Assembly (NCBI GenBank): GCA_049975325.1
Contig: JBNGDW010000020.1
Span: forward strand, 1-22,333
Source: JBNGDW01 sp049975325
GTDB taxonomy: Bacteria; Cloacimonadota; Cloacimonadia; JGIOTU-2; JBNGDW01
Direction of reading: 5' to 3'
Length of the DNA: 22,333 nt
In this document: positions 7,899 to 16,081 of the stretch, piece after piece
Layout: each line of letters begins with the position of its first letter
Position numbering within the stretch: position 1 is the first letter of the stretch
Made by a program: the position numbers and the translations under genes
Notes under the pieces: model-generated
Told to the model about the DNA's origin: nothing
The model's database searches: none
The model's input: the letters and a program-made list of their open reading frames with translations, nothing else

Positions 7899-10403
7899 TT
7901 ACCATTCGTAGTGCTTATTATCAGAATGGCGGAACTTTAATTCAGGCAGGTCTTTTGCATGCACCTGAAAACGATATGACCAATAATCCCCTGATTTTTC
8001 CCAGCGAAATGTCAAAATCCAGCAATGTAAGTCTCTGGTGATATTGATGCCTTGAGAAACCAACTTATGCTCTTGAAAATTGTAATAATTGTTATAATTA
8101 ACATTCCAATTTTGATTCAGATTAAACCCAAGATTTGTATGCACTCCTCCACTATATTGGCCAGTTTCCAGATTCTTAGCATAAGAGTAAGAAAAAGAAA
8201 TATTCCACGGCTTTGTTATCTTTTTGTCCCCTGGCTTGATTTGAGGGACGGAGATGGTGTCAGCACCTTGTTCAGCCGTGGATATACCTGGTTTTGTGCC
8301 CAAGGGTGTGGGAAAATAATCTTTATATGAAAAAGAGCCATTTAGACCAATGGTTGTGCGGAAATTATACTGTTTAATGTTGAAGTTATATGGATCTTGA
8401 GTGATATTGAAACTAGCTTGTCCAAGTTTTAACTCTAACTCTCGGATAGGAATGGAGTAGGGCATAATTGACATAGTATGTGTTATATTGCTAAATCCCT
8501 TTGGCTTCCGTTTAAAATCATAACTTATTGATGAGTTAAGAGAGAGGATATTATTTAAGGTTTTTATTTTATTTTCCCTGTCTAATATTTTGGCATCCAA
8601 TTTATTGTGGAGAGAAAAGGAGATTGCTTCTGAACGGGCTGATGAGTTTATATTGATTGTCCCAAAGGAATAAAAGCGATCATTTTGGGAAAAATCGGGT
8701 TTGATTGAGTAGCTAAAGGAAGGTTCTATTATATGGCGAACTGCCTGCAGGTTTCCTGCCTCCGGGCTAAAAAGTCCATAGATGGTTGTGCGGAGTGAAA
8801 TCCTGCTGTTGTAGTCATAGCCACGAACGAGTTTGTTGTTGTTTTTATCCTTGTCTGCCCAAATTTCATTATAATTCAGGCTGGCATTGAAATCCAGTAT
8901 ATCAAAGATAGGCTGCTCATGGCGCAATGAGATAGAATGTTTGGCTCCTTCCCGATGCTGGGTGATTGGCCCACCTGAACTATCATAAGTGTCTTGATAA
9001 AATAGTTGTGCGAGCGTGGGCGAGGTTGTATGAAGCTCTGCAGTATGAAGTGCGTTTCCTGTATATGAAATGTATAGATTGTCCCACCAGCCGGTAAAAT
9101 CTTCCTTTTCTGGGGAAAAGATCTCGCTTATTCTGCGAGAGTATAAGTTAAAGGAGGCTGAGGGTAGATTGATATTGATCCTATCTTGTGAAGCGGGACT
9201 TCCCGGATTGAAGTGACTATAATCACCCGAAATTTTAAAATTTGAGTATTCGTATTTTTTGTTATAGTATAATCTTGAATATAGGGTGCGGTCATCGGTT
9301 ACAAGGTCTTGCTGATAGTCAAGTGTTGTATTAAAATTTGAATCTTCGAGGCGCTGTGAATAGTAAAGATAGGAGTGGAGGCGCCTATCCATTCGCTCTT
9401 CTTGATAGTCACTGGTCTGTCTTATATCAGCATCGCTTACAAAGTCTGTTCGAACAGTCAAATCTCTTGTAGGAGAAAGAATCTGCTTATGAAAGCTGTC
9501 AAATGACCAACGGATTCTATAGTCATCCTTGCCTGGAATATGATAATATAATAAACGGCCGTTAAGATCCCCATTCAGTATATATCTCTTAATATATCGT
9601 CCTCGGAGCCTAAACTCAAAGCCAGTCAGCTCCATAAAGTCCATTGATAGGAGTATATCTCCGTAGTCGCCGAATATCTTGAAGTATGATAGGTCCTTCA
9701 AAAATTTACCTTCAGTTGTATTATAGCCAGGCTCTGGGATAAGAAAGCCTGATTTTCTCTCAGTGATTATAGGGAATGTGGCAAATGGAAGTGCCAGTAT
9801 TGGGAAATGATTGATATACATAACCACAGGCTTAGCCACGATTTTATCGTTAAGATAAAGTCTGAGTTTGGGGCTTGCTATATAATAATGTGGATTCGGC
9901 AATTCACAGGTAGTAAAACGGGCATTATCAATATCAAAAGTTCTGTCTCCAACTTTTCTAACCCTATCCCCATAATAGAAACCACCTTCAAATTCAGTGC
10001 TTCCATTCAGCATCATGCCTTCTTCACTCTCAATATCATAAAAAATGGTGTTGCCCACAATCGTTTCGTTTCCATCAAAAAGCTCTGAGCTGCCCATAGA
10101 GACAGCCGCCCTCTCGTTAAGATAGATGAAGATGGAATCTGACTTTATAATGGATTTCTTGTAATTTATTTTAGCGTTGCCAACCAGGTTTATCTCATTT
10201 GTCTTTAGATTATATTCAATGCTATCAGCCGTGTAGGTCAGTGAATCCAGCTGAGTAATTTCTATCTCCATAGAATCTGCAGCGGATTTTTTTGTTCCCC
10301 CCTCATCTTTAGTTGAGTTCTGAGATTCTATATTTGCAGAATTTGCTGCTGCTAAGAGGAAGGGAGTAACAGCCAGCAAGATGAAAAAATTTCTTAAAGA
10401 CAT
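7899..10403 (-). CDS. lptD: LPS-assembly outer-membrane protein LptD-like
   Basis: The 834-residue protein begins with a signal peptide (MSLRNFFILLAVTPFLLAAA). An OstA/LptA-like beta-jellyroll segment follows at about residues 50-190, with LTYTADSIEYNLKTNEI and GNAKINYK, then FTTCELPNPHYYI, PVVMYINHFPILALPFATFPI and GFLIPEPGYN, which are typical of the LptD N-terminal to barrel junction. The remainder is rich in alternating aromatic/polar beta-strands and ends in an aromatic residue (HYEW). LptD inserts lipopolysaccharide into the outer leaflet. Its presence argues for an LPS-type outer membrane. No LptE is visible. This lineage's LptD is divergent, but assignment is comfortable. Confidence 0.85.
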   Translation of the reverse strand: MSLRNFFILLAVTPFLLAAANSANIESQNSTKDEGGTKKSAADSMEIEITQLDSLTYTADSIEYNLKTNEINLVGNAKINYKKSIIKSDSIFIYLNERAAVSMGSSELFDGNETIVGNTIFYDIESEEGMMLNGSTEFEGGFYYGDRVRKVGDRTFDIDNARFTTCELPNPHYYIASPKLRLYLNDKIVAKPVVMYINHFPILALPFATFPIITERKSGFLIPEPGYNTTEGKFLKDLSYFKIFGDYGDILLSMDFMELTGFEFRLRGRYIKRYILNGDLNGRLLYYHIPGKDDYRIRWSFDSFHKQILSPTRDLTVRTDFVSDADIRQTSDYQEERMDRRLHSYLYYSQRLEDSNFNTTLDYQQDLVTDDRTLYSRLYYNKKYEYSNFKISGDYSHFNPGSPASQDRININLPSASFNLYSRRISEIFSPEKEDFTGWWDNLYISYTGNALHTAELHTTSPTLAQLFYQDTYDSSGGPITQHREGAKHSISLRHEQPIFDILDFNASLNYNEIWADKDKNNNKLVRGYDYNSRISLRTTIYGLFSPEAGNLQAVRHIIEPSFSYSIKPDFSQNDRFYSFGTININSSARSEAISFSLHNKLDAKILDRENKIKTLNNILSLNSSISYDFKRKPKGFSNITHTMSIMPYSIPIRELELKLGQASFNITQDPYNFNIKQYNFRTTIGLNGSFSYKDYFPTPLGTKPGISTAEQGADTISVPQIKPGDKKITKPWNISFSYSYAKNLETGQYSGGVHTNLGFNLNQNWNVNYNNYYNFQEHKLVSQGINITRDLHCWILTFRWEKSGDYWSYRFQVHAKDLPELKFRHSDNKHYEW

Positions 10404-10653
10404 GAATGATTCTCTACAAGAACCTGATTCTGAATGTCAAGAAAGGCATTACTTCCGATAAGTCAAGACAGTTGTAATCTTCACCCTAAAATGTTTCTCT
10501 GAAAGACAATTTCATTTTCGAGATACTTATTTTTTTGAATTTTTTCTCTTTTGCAAGTAATTATCTGAAATCTGATAAAGAAGCTATAACAGGATTTCAT
10601 TCTCGCCTCAGTTAAATTCAGAATGTTGACTGTACTGGGGAAAATATAGATTT
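10404..10653. other. 250-base gap between the RND gene and lptD
   Basis: AT-rich, no gene. On the minus strand there are TTGACT and TTGACA boxes between 10430 and 10465 that could be -35 elements for lptD, but no matching -10 at good spacing. A weak bulged inverted repeat at 10567-10598 lacks a T tract. No small ORF with a ribosome-binding site was recognised. Confidence 0.5.
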
Positions 10654-13600
10654 TTACTGTTCATGCTTGTTTGTTGCTGATTCTTTTCTTTTTTCGATCA
10701 ACACATAAATCACCGGGATGATAAATAGCGTTAGTAAGGTGGAGGCGATAAGTCCGGTGATGATTGCTATTGCCAAGGGCCTGGTCAATTCTGCTCCAGT
10801 GCCCAAGCCAATTGCCAGTGGCAAAAGCCCAAAAATAGTAGTTAATGATGTCATTATAATCGGTCTGAATCTTTGGCTGCCTCCCATCTTAACTGCAGTC
10901 AACAAGTCATAGCCCTGGCTTCGCAACCGTTTTATCGTGTCTAATTTTAGAATGCTATCATTTACAACGATTCCAACCAATACCACGGTTCCGATTAGGG
11001 ACATCAGATTTATGCTTATGCCAGTGATTAGCAATCCCCAGATCACACCTATTAAAGCGAGCGGGATACTTAAGATGATAACAAATGGCAGCAAGAAGGA
11101 TTCAAATTGGATACCCAATATAATATATACCAGAATGATTGCCAAAATAAAGGCAAGTATCAAACCGCCAAAGTTCTCCTCTATCCNNNNNNNNNNGGCA
11201 TATCTAAAATTATATCTATTTGAATACATATTCAGGGTATTTTGAATAGTTTCCAGGCCTGTCTTGTATTCCACATCCTCATTTAATTTAACAAAGATTG
11301 TAGCGGTACGCTGCTGATCCTGATGGAATACTTCCTCAGAGGAAAAGTATCTTTCAACCGCAACTAAATCTGAGACCGTAAACATGTTTCCATTCAGCAT
11401 GAATTTTTGTTGCATAAATTCTGACAAGTCTAAGTTGCGTTTTGTCGGCGATCTCTCATAACTTCGCATAATTATATCAGTAACCTCATTTCCATAGACA
11501 AGTTCATCAATTTTATAGCCAAAATTTAATTCCTGTAATCTCTTTGCAACTTCATATTTTGATAGCTGGTAAGATTTTAGCACATTCTCATTAAAGTGAA
11601 GCCGGAGAGTGGGTCTCGTCATTTCCAAGTTGCTCCTTACTTCAGAAAACATCTTTCTTTCGGATGCGTAGCTTTGTTCTAATTGCTCTTGTACAAGGTT
11701 GGCATTACGCACCAATTCCTCTAATTCATTACCATAGATACTGATTTCGTAAGGATAATCACCAAAATAAAAGATATCCTGATAAACACTTTCTCCAGAA
11801 AGCACAGAGATATTACCGTCTATCATTTTATTAAGTTCTTCATTTAATTTATTTTTAAATCTGCTAATATTATCTATTTCACCTGGCGCAAGGGAAAGGA
11901 CAAAATACCCTTTATGGGCTGCGTTTTTCTTATAGGTGATAAACCCGGCTTCTGCATGTTCCTCCCCAATAAATGTTTCCACATTCTTGATTTCTTCCAG
12001 ATTTAAGAGATATTCTTCAAGCTTTTCCATCTTCATTTGTGTAACATTTAGTGGTGTCCCTGAAGGCTGTTCAACAACCACATTTAATTTATCAGGTGTT
12101 AACTCTGGGATGAATCTCCGTGGAATATATCTTGCTATAAAGAGCGTGAAAATAAAAACGCCAATAGTTATGAGAATAGTTAATGCTTGCTTTTCTAGAA
12201 TATTACTTAACGATTTTTCATACTTTCTCTTCACCCTTTGCCAGAATTTTTCGTTCCGTTCTCCCAACGGTTCTATAAAGTTATTGATTTTGCTGACGCA
12301 AACCACCAAAGTTCTGTTTATACGGTAGTGAACCCCATAGAGGATGGATTTTAGAATAAATACTACTCGTTCCTTTATTTTTAAGATAATTCTCTGCATA
12401 AAGAGAAGGAGACGCAGAATGGCATTCCCGGGGCGATTTCCATCTTTTTTCGAACCTTCTTTCCCTTTAGACTTAGGCCTCTCAGGTGGGGTATAGGATA
12501 CTCTTGCTAGTTTTCTGTTAAAAAATGAAGGTATCAGGGTCACCGCGATAAAAAGCGAGGCTAATAAAGCAAAAGTAATGGTCAAGGCTTGTTCTTTGAA
12601 GAAGACGGCACTTACTCCCTGCAAATAAACTATAGGTAAGAAAACTGCAACAGTAGTAAAGGTGCCAGCACTGATGGAAAGTATTACCTCTTCTGTCCCT
12701 TTTACACAAGAGTCTTTTAATCTAACTCCATTTTCCATATGTCGGGTAATATTTTCCAATACAATTATCGCATTGTCCACCAGAAGACCGATACCGATAG
12801 CAAGTCCACCCATAGAAAGAATATTAAGTGAAATATGCGAGAAATAAAGCAGGATAAAGGCAGCAATAATAGAAAATGGCATAGAGATGGCTATAGTTAC
12901 AGGGGATTTAATCCCTTTTAGGAAAAGCATCAGAATGATAAACGCCAGTATTCCACCAATTATAATTGATTGAATGACAGAATTGATTGAATTGATGATG
13001 ATTCGGGAATCATCATGGAGCAGCTCGAGTTTAATCTGGTTTGAACTTACCCCTGTTTGTGCTTCGTTCCACTTTTGTGCACTCTCTTTTACTAAGTTGC
13101 ATACCTCAACTGTATTAGCATCGGAATTCTTAATGATGTTGATAATAACCCCTTCTTTGCCATTTACCTTTGCAATTGATTCGCGCAACTTAGGCTGGGA
13201 ATAGACTTTTCCAAGTTCTTCTAACAGAAATTCATTACCATAGGAATTGCGAATGGAGATTTTTTTGAAATCCTCTGCCTTCTGAAGATTTTTTGGAAAC
13301 AGAACAGAATATTTATACCAGCCGTCAACCAGCTCCCCTCCAGCGTAGGTTGCATTCATTTTTCTTACTTTTTGAGTAATCATTTCCGGAGTGATATTGT
13401 AAAGATACAGCCTTTGGGGTGAAATCTGAATAACAATTTCCTGATCGACGGTGCCAGAGAGTTCCGCTATGGCAACACCTGGGAGCTGTTCAAACCTTTT
13501 TTTTAATAGATTCTTTCCCATTTGAGAAAGTATATATAAATCGTCACTTCCGGTTATAGCGTAACTTATGATTGGTCGTTCTGCTGGGTCAAAGTTAAGG

Positions 13601-13983
13601 ATATTCGGTCTGCTCACTTCTTCTGGCAGGCTCCATTTAATTCTATCTAATTTTTCTCGTGCTTTTAAAGTAGCAAAATCTATGTCTGTCTGCCAGTAGA
13701 ACTCCATCGTAATAAGAGATTTCCCGGTGGATGAGACAGAAGATATTGATTTCAAACCTTCAAGAGTGCTTAGAGTTTCTTCAAGTGGTCTGGTGACCAG
13801 TTCTTCTACCTCTTCTGGAGCAGCATTCGGGTATTGGGTTTCTACGACAAGCTTGGGGATAGGGATTCTAGGAAGCATTTCAATTTTGAGCTGAGCAACT
13901 GAGATGCATCCCAAAATTAATATCGCGAGGAATATCATCGTGATGGTTACAGGTCGGTTAACAGAAAATTTTGGTATACTCAT
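10654..13983 (-). CDS. RND-family multidrug efflux permease (HAE1-like), interrupted by a scaffold gap
   Basis: The ~1109-residue inner-membrane pump has the RND layout: TM1 near residues 13-32, a periplasmic porter domain, TM2-6 at about 335-485 with the proton-relay Asp403 in GIGLLVDNAIIVLEN, a second porter domain, and TM8-12 near the C-terminus with FESFLLPFVIILSIPLALIG, GIVVNDSILKLD and RPIIMTSLTTIFGLLPLA. It would work with the adjacent membrane-fusion protein and TolC-like channel. Ten Ns (11187-11196) fall just before IEENFGGL; reading through them keeps frame and leaves about four residues where homologues carry a GExx-type segment, so the gap size looks close to real. The cytoplasmic linker between TM6 and TM7 (about residues 492-600) is unusually long and basic. 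ATG start; AAGAAAG just upstream is a weak ribosome-binding site. Confidence 0.93.
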   Translation of the reverse strand: MSIPKFSVNRPVTITMIFLAILILGCISVAQLKIEMLPRIPIPKLVVETQYPNAAPEEVEELVTRPLEETLSTLEGLKSISSVSSTGKSLITMEFYWQTDIDFATLKAREKLDRIKWSLPEEVSRPNILNFDPAERPIISYAITGSDDLYILSQMGKNLLKKRFEQLPGVAIAELSGTVDQEIVIQISPQRLYLYNITPEMITQKVRKMNATYAGGELVDGWYKYSVLFPKNLQKAEDFKKISIRNSYGNEFLLEELGKVYSQPKLRESIAKVNGKEGVIINIIKNSDANTVEVCNLVKESAQKWNEAQTGVSSNQIKLELLHDDSRIIINSINSVIQSIIIGGILAFIILMLFLKGIKSPVTIAISMPFSIIAAFILLYFSHISLNILSMGGLAIGIGLLVDNAIIVLENITRHMENGVRLKDSCVKGTEEVILSISAGTFTTVAVFLPIVYLQGVSAVFFKEQALTITFALLASLFIAVTLIPSFFNRKLARVSYTPPERPKSKGKEGSKKDGNRPGNAILRLLLFMQRIILKIKERVVFILKSILYGVHYRINRTLVVCVSKINNFIEPLGERNEKFWQRVKRKYEKSLSNILEKQALTILITIGVFIFTLFIARYIPRRFIPELTPDKLNVVVEQPSGTPLNVTQMKMEKLEEYLLNLEEIKNVETFIGEEHAEAGFITYKKNAAHKGYFVLSLAPGEIDNISRFKNKLNEELNKMIDGNISVLSGESVYQDIFYFGDYPYEISIYGNELEELVRNANLVQEQLEQSYASERKMFSEVRSNLEMTRPTLRLHFNENVLKSYQLSKYEVAKRLQELNFGYKIDELVYGNEVTDIIMRSYERSPTKRNLDLSEFMQQKFMLNGNMFTVSDLVAVERYFSSEEVFHQDQQRTATIFVKLNEDVEYKTGLETIQNTLNMYSNRYNFRYAXXXXIEENFGGLILAFILAIILVYIILGIQFESFLLPFVIILSIPLALIGVIWGLLITGISINLMSLIGTVVLVGIVVNDSILKLDTIKRLRSQGYDLLTAVKMGGSQRFRPIIMTSLTTIFGLLPLAIGLGTGAELTRPLAIAIITGLIASTLLTLFIIPVIYVLIEKRKESATNKHEQ
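11187..11196. other. Assembly gap (10 N)
   Basis: Scaffold gap inside the RND permease gene. Translation on both sides is in the same frame. Confidence 0.99.
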
Positions 13984-14018
13984 CTTTCTTTTTGTATTAT
14001 TTACATGCTCAAATTCGC

Positions 14019-14053
14019 CAATTTACTAATAACTTGCCACTTCCTACTCATCA
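14019..14053 (-). repeat. Heptamer stop-codon array at the 3' end of the membrane-fusion gene
   Basis: On the minus strand, 7-base units such as TGATGAG and TAGGAAG run from 14053 to 14019. The first unit supplies the gene's TGA followed by a second in-frame TGA. The array is more degenerate than the one at gcvH and places stops in only two of the three frames. Confidence 0.4.
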
Positions 14054-15250
14054 TCCGCCCCCTATCTTTCCTTCTATTGAAAAGGCTTCTAGGGGGAGCA
14101 CCTCTGTTACATCTAATCTTGCATCGTGAATCAATGTATAATGTCCTTCTATTACCACTGAATCCTGAGGGGTTATCCCCTCTAATATTTCAGTATAAAA
14201 TTCATTACTTCGTCCGGTTTGGACATACTTCCAGTAAGAACGCCCCTTTTCAACGGTAAATACTAATTCTTTGTCCTCTCTGGTGAGGATAGCCTTCCTG
14301 GGAACTAATAATAAGTCTGGATACTGTTCAGCGGTTAGATAACATTCTGCGAACATTCCCACAGTTATTTTGTTCTCTGGATTATCAAATCCAATTTTTA
14401 CTCTACCGAGACGGCTATTCTCTTCAATAAAGGGATTAATGCTGAGGATTTCACCTTCTATCAAATCCTCAGGATAGGCAAGAAAGCGTATGTATGCTTT
14501 TGCATGTGGCTGAAGACGGACAAATTCTGTCTCCATGACTGTCACATTAACAACCAGTTTATTCATATCTATAACCCTGAACAGCTTAGTTCCAGCCGAG
14601 ACAAAATTTCCTTCTTTTAGAGACAAATCACCTAAGGTACCAGAAAATGGAGCATAAAAGGAAAGTTTATTGTACTGGGCATATAATCTCTCCAAATCTG
14701 CTAAAGCTTCTTTTACTGCCACATATTTTTGAGGTTGTTCCTTTTCTATATCTCCACTTATGATCTGTTCCAGTTGCTCTCTAAGGTCGTTACAATCATT
14801 GGATTGCTCTATTATTGAGGATAAATCTACATCTACCTCTTCAATCTGTTCAGGGATGACCTGTCTTAGAGATAGGTATTCTGCATATTTCTTTTGATAT
14901 TGGATACTTGCAGAGATCAACTGTTGCTCCAACTCTTCATTTTTCAATTTCATAGTCAATTTTCCTTCTTCTACAAAATCCCCATCCTGAAAGTTTATTT
15001 TTTCCACAGTTCCACTCACTTCAGCCACTGCTTCCCAATATCTCTCTGATGATGTAGTACCTTCTGTATGGATGTAGTTAGTTAAGGTATGCTTTTTTGC
15101 AATGGTAACTTTTACCGGGATTGCCTGTCCAATCCCGATCTCTTCTATTTCTGGCTCGACCTTTTTGGGTCTCTGCAAATATAGATATATACTACCGGCG
15201 ATAACAACTATTGCTAACAATATAAGGGCTATTTTTAAACTCTTTTTCAT
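14051..15250 (-). CDS. Membrane-fusion (periplasmic adaptor) protein of the RND pump
   Basis: A 399-residue HlyD/AcrA-type adaptor. A single N-terminal membrane anchor lies at residues 5-25. The split lipoyl (barrel-sandwich) domain is seen as VAEVSGTVEKINFQDGDFVEEG near residues 76-96 and SFYAPFSGTLGDLSLKEGNFV near 197-217. Between them is a long alpha-hairpin (about 103-195) with an extra Asp/Glu-rich stretch. The beta-barrel and membrane-proximal domains follow, with GMFAECYL and LLVPRKAIL. It links the RND permease (67 bases downstream) to the outer-membrane channel. The ATG has GAAGAGG six bases upstream. Confidence 0.92.
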   Translation of the reverse strand: MKKSLKIALILLAIVVIAGSIYLYLQRPKKVEPEIEEIGIGQAIPVKVTIAKKHTLTNYIHTEGTTSSERYWEAVAEVSGTVEKINFQDGDFVEEGKLTMKLKNEELEQQLISASIQYQKKYAEYLSLRQVIPEQIEEVDVDLSSIIEQSNDCNDLREQLEQIISGDIEKEQPQKYVAVKEALADLERLYAQYNKLSFYAPFSGTLGDLSLKEGNFVSAGTKLFRVIDMNKLVVNVTVMETEFVRLQPHAKAYIRFLAYPEDLIEGEILSINPFIEENSRLGRVKIGFDNPENKITVGMFAECYLTAEQYPDLLLVPRKAILTREDKELVFTVEKGRSYWKYVQTGRSNEFYTEILEGITPQDSVVIEGHYTLIHDARLDVTEVLPLEAFSIEGKIGGG

Positions 15251-15270
15251 TTATGCCTCTTCAATGGAAT

Positions 15271-15302
15271 GGTGAACTGGTTAATTAGTAAATTGGTAGA
15301 TT
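15271..15302 (+). repeat. Octamer array, left arm of an inverted pair
   Basis: Plus-strand 8-base units of the TGAACTGG / TAAATTGG type. This arm is inverted relative to the 15312-15360 array and could pair with it imperfectly (GGTAGA 15295-15300 with TCTACC 15324-15329, and outward). It lies 20 bases upstream of the membrane-fusion start codon. Confidence 0.5.
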
Positions 15303-15311
15303 GCATTTGCA

Positions 15312-15360
15312 CCAGTTTAACAGTCTACCAGTTCACAAGTTAACAAGTTTACTAATTTTC
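15312..15360 (-). repeat. Octamer array, right arm, downstream of the four-helix-bundle gene
   Basis: On the minus strand, about five 8-base units of TRAACTGG type run through this stretch and contain TAA, TGA and TAG in all three frames. It follows the stop of the small four-helix-bundle gene (15380) by 19 bases. Confidence 0.55.
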
Positions 15361-15379
15361 CGATTCCCTATCTTGGTTT

Positions 15380-15706
15380 TCATTGCTTTATTTTCTTAAT
15401 GTAAGCATTAAGTCTCTGTGGAAATATAGATAAAAAAGACTCAATCTTCTCTTTTTTATCACTGCTTATTAGTTTTCGTTTATACGCCTTTTTTAGCCAA
15501 TCTTGTGTTTCTTCTAATGAACCTCTTGCATAAAAACAAAACTTCAGGTTTTCTTTATAATGAAATCTGCCTCTGCCAAAGCCCTCTGCGATATTAGCTG
15601 AAATTGAATCAACTGATCTGACAAGTTGATAACCAATTGTATTTTTAGCAAATGACTCCCATGTTATACATATTTCCCGGATAAGATTTGAAAAATCTAA
15701 TGCCAT
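15380..15706 (-). CDS. Four-helix-bundle protein (23S rRNA intervening-sequence protein family)
   Basis: A 108-residue protein with the family hallmark VRSVDSISANIAEGFGRG, then KFCFYARGSLEETQDWLKKA, and length close to the usual ~115-120. Members were first seen inside 23S rRNA intervening sequences, but most are free-standing genes of unknown function. Here it lies between the TolC-like gene and the membrane-fusion gene of an efflux operon, with octamer repeat arrays on both sides, which suggests a repeat-bounded cassette that entered the operon. The ribosome-binding site is weak (TTGGA). It ends with TGA. Confidence 0.88.
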   Translation of the reverse strand: MALDFSNLIREICITWESFAKNTIGYQLVRSVDSISANIAEGFGRGRFHYKENLKFCFYARGSLEETQDWLKKAYKRKLISSDKKEKIESFLSIFPQRLNAYIKKIKQ

Positions 15707-15776
15707 ATTATATATCCAACCCCCTAATATTATACATAATTATTTTCTCATCCCTCTGCTTAGATAACCCATAGCC

Positions 15777-15808
15777 CAATTAACTAATTTACCAGTTTAC
15801 TGCTTCAC
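15777..15808 (-). repeat. Octamer stop-codon array at the 3' end of the TolC-like gene
   Basis: Four 8-base units; on the minus strand GTGAAGCA (still coding), GTAAACTG, GTAAATTA and GTTAATTG. The second unit supplies the TAA stop of the TolC frame, and TAA/TAG in the following units cover the other frames. Confidence 0.6.
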
Positions 15809-16081
15809 TATCTCTTCCCCCAAATTTTTACCTATTATTTTATAACTTTCCAGGATATATTGATTCAGCAACGCCTTTTCATTTACGAGATTTAGTTCTG
15901 CTTGTTCGTAGCTTGCCTGGATCTGACTCCAGTCCGAATAACTTATCTCTCCTCTTAACAATTTATCTGTAGCTATGTCTAAATTATCTTTTGCCAGGTT
16001 CACATTATCACTGAGCAATTCAAGTTCACTTTCAATTAAGCCTATTTTGTCAGAGAGATAATGCCAGCGGGATTGCAATTC
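15797..16081 (-). CDS. C-terminal part of the TolC-like channel, after an in-frame TAG
   Basis: The reading frame continues directly after the TAG at 16082-16084 without a shift. The ~94 residues (ELQSRWHYL...LNLVNEKALLNQYILESYKIIG) are the long alpha-helices that end every outer-membrane efflux protein of this family, including LRGEISYSDWSQIQASYEQAELNL, the usual G-x-I-S-x-x-(D/E) turn. There is no plausible independent start, so this is the remainder of the upstream gene. It ends at a TAA inside the octamer array. Confidence 0.85.
   Translation of the reverse strand, partial: ELQSRWHYLSDKIGLIESELELLSDNVNLAKDNLDIATDKLLRGEISYSDWSQIQASYEQAELNLVNEKALLNQYILESYKIIGKNLGEEIVKQ

Noticed and set aside
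10567..10598. Inverted repeat as terminator of the RND gene
   Set aside because: The stem is short with a bulge and there is no T tract on either strand.
15271..15360. CRISPR array
   Set aside because: Units are 8 bases, degenerate and without spacers; no cas genes are present.
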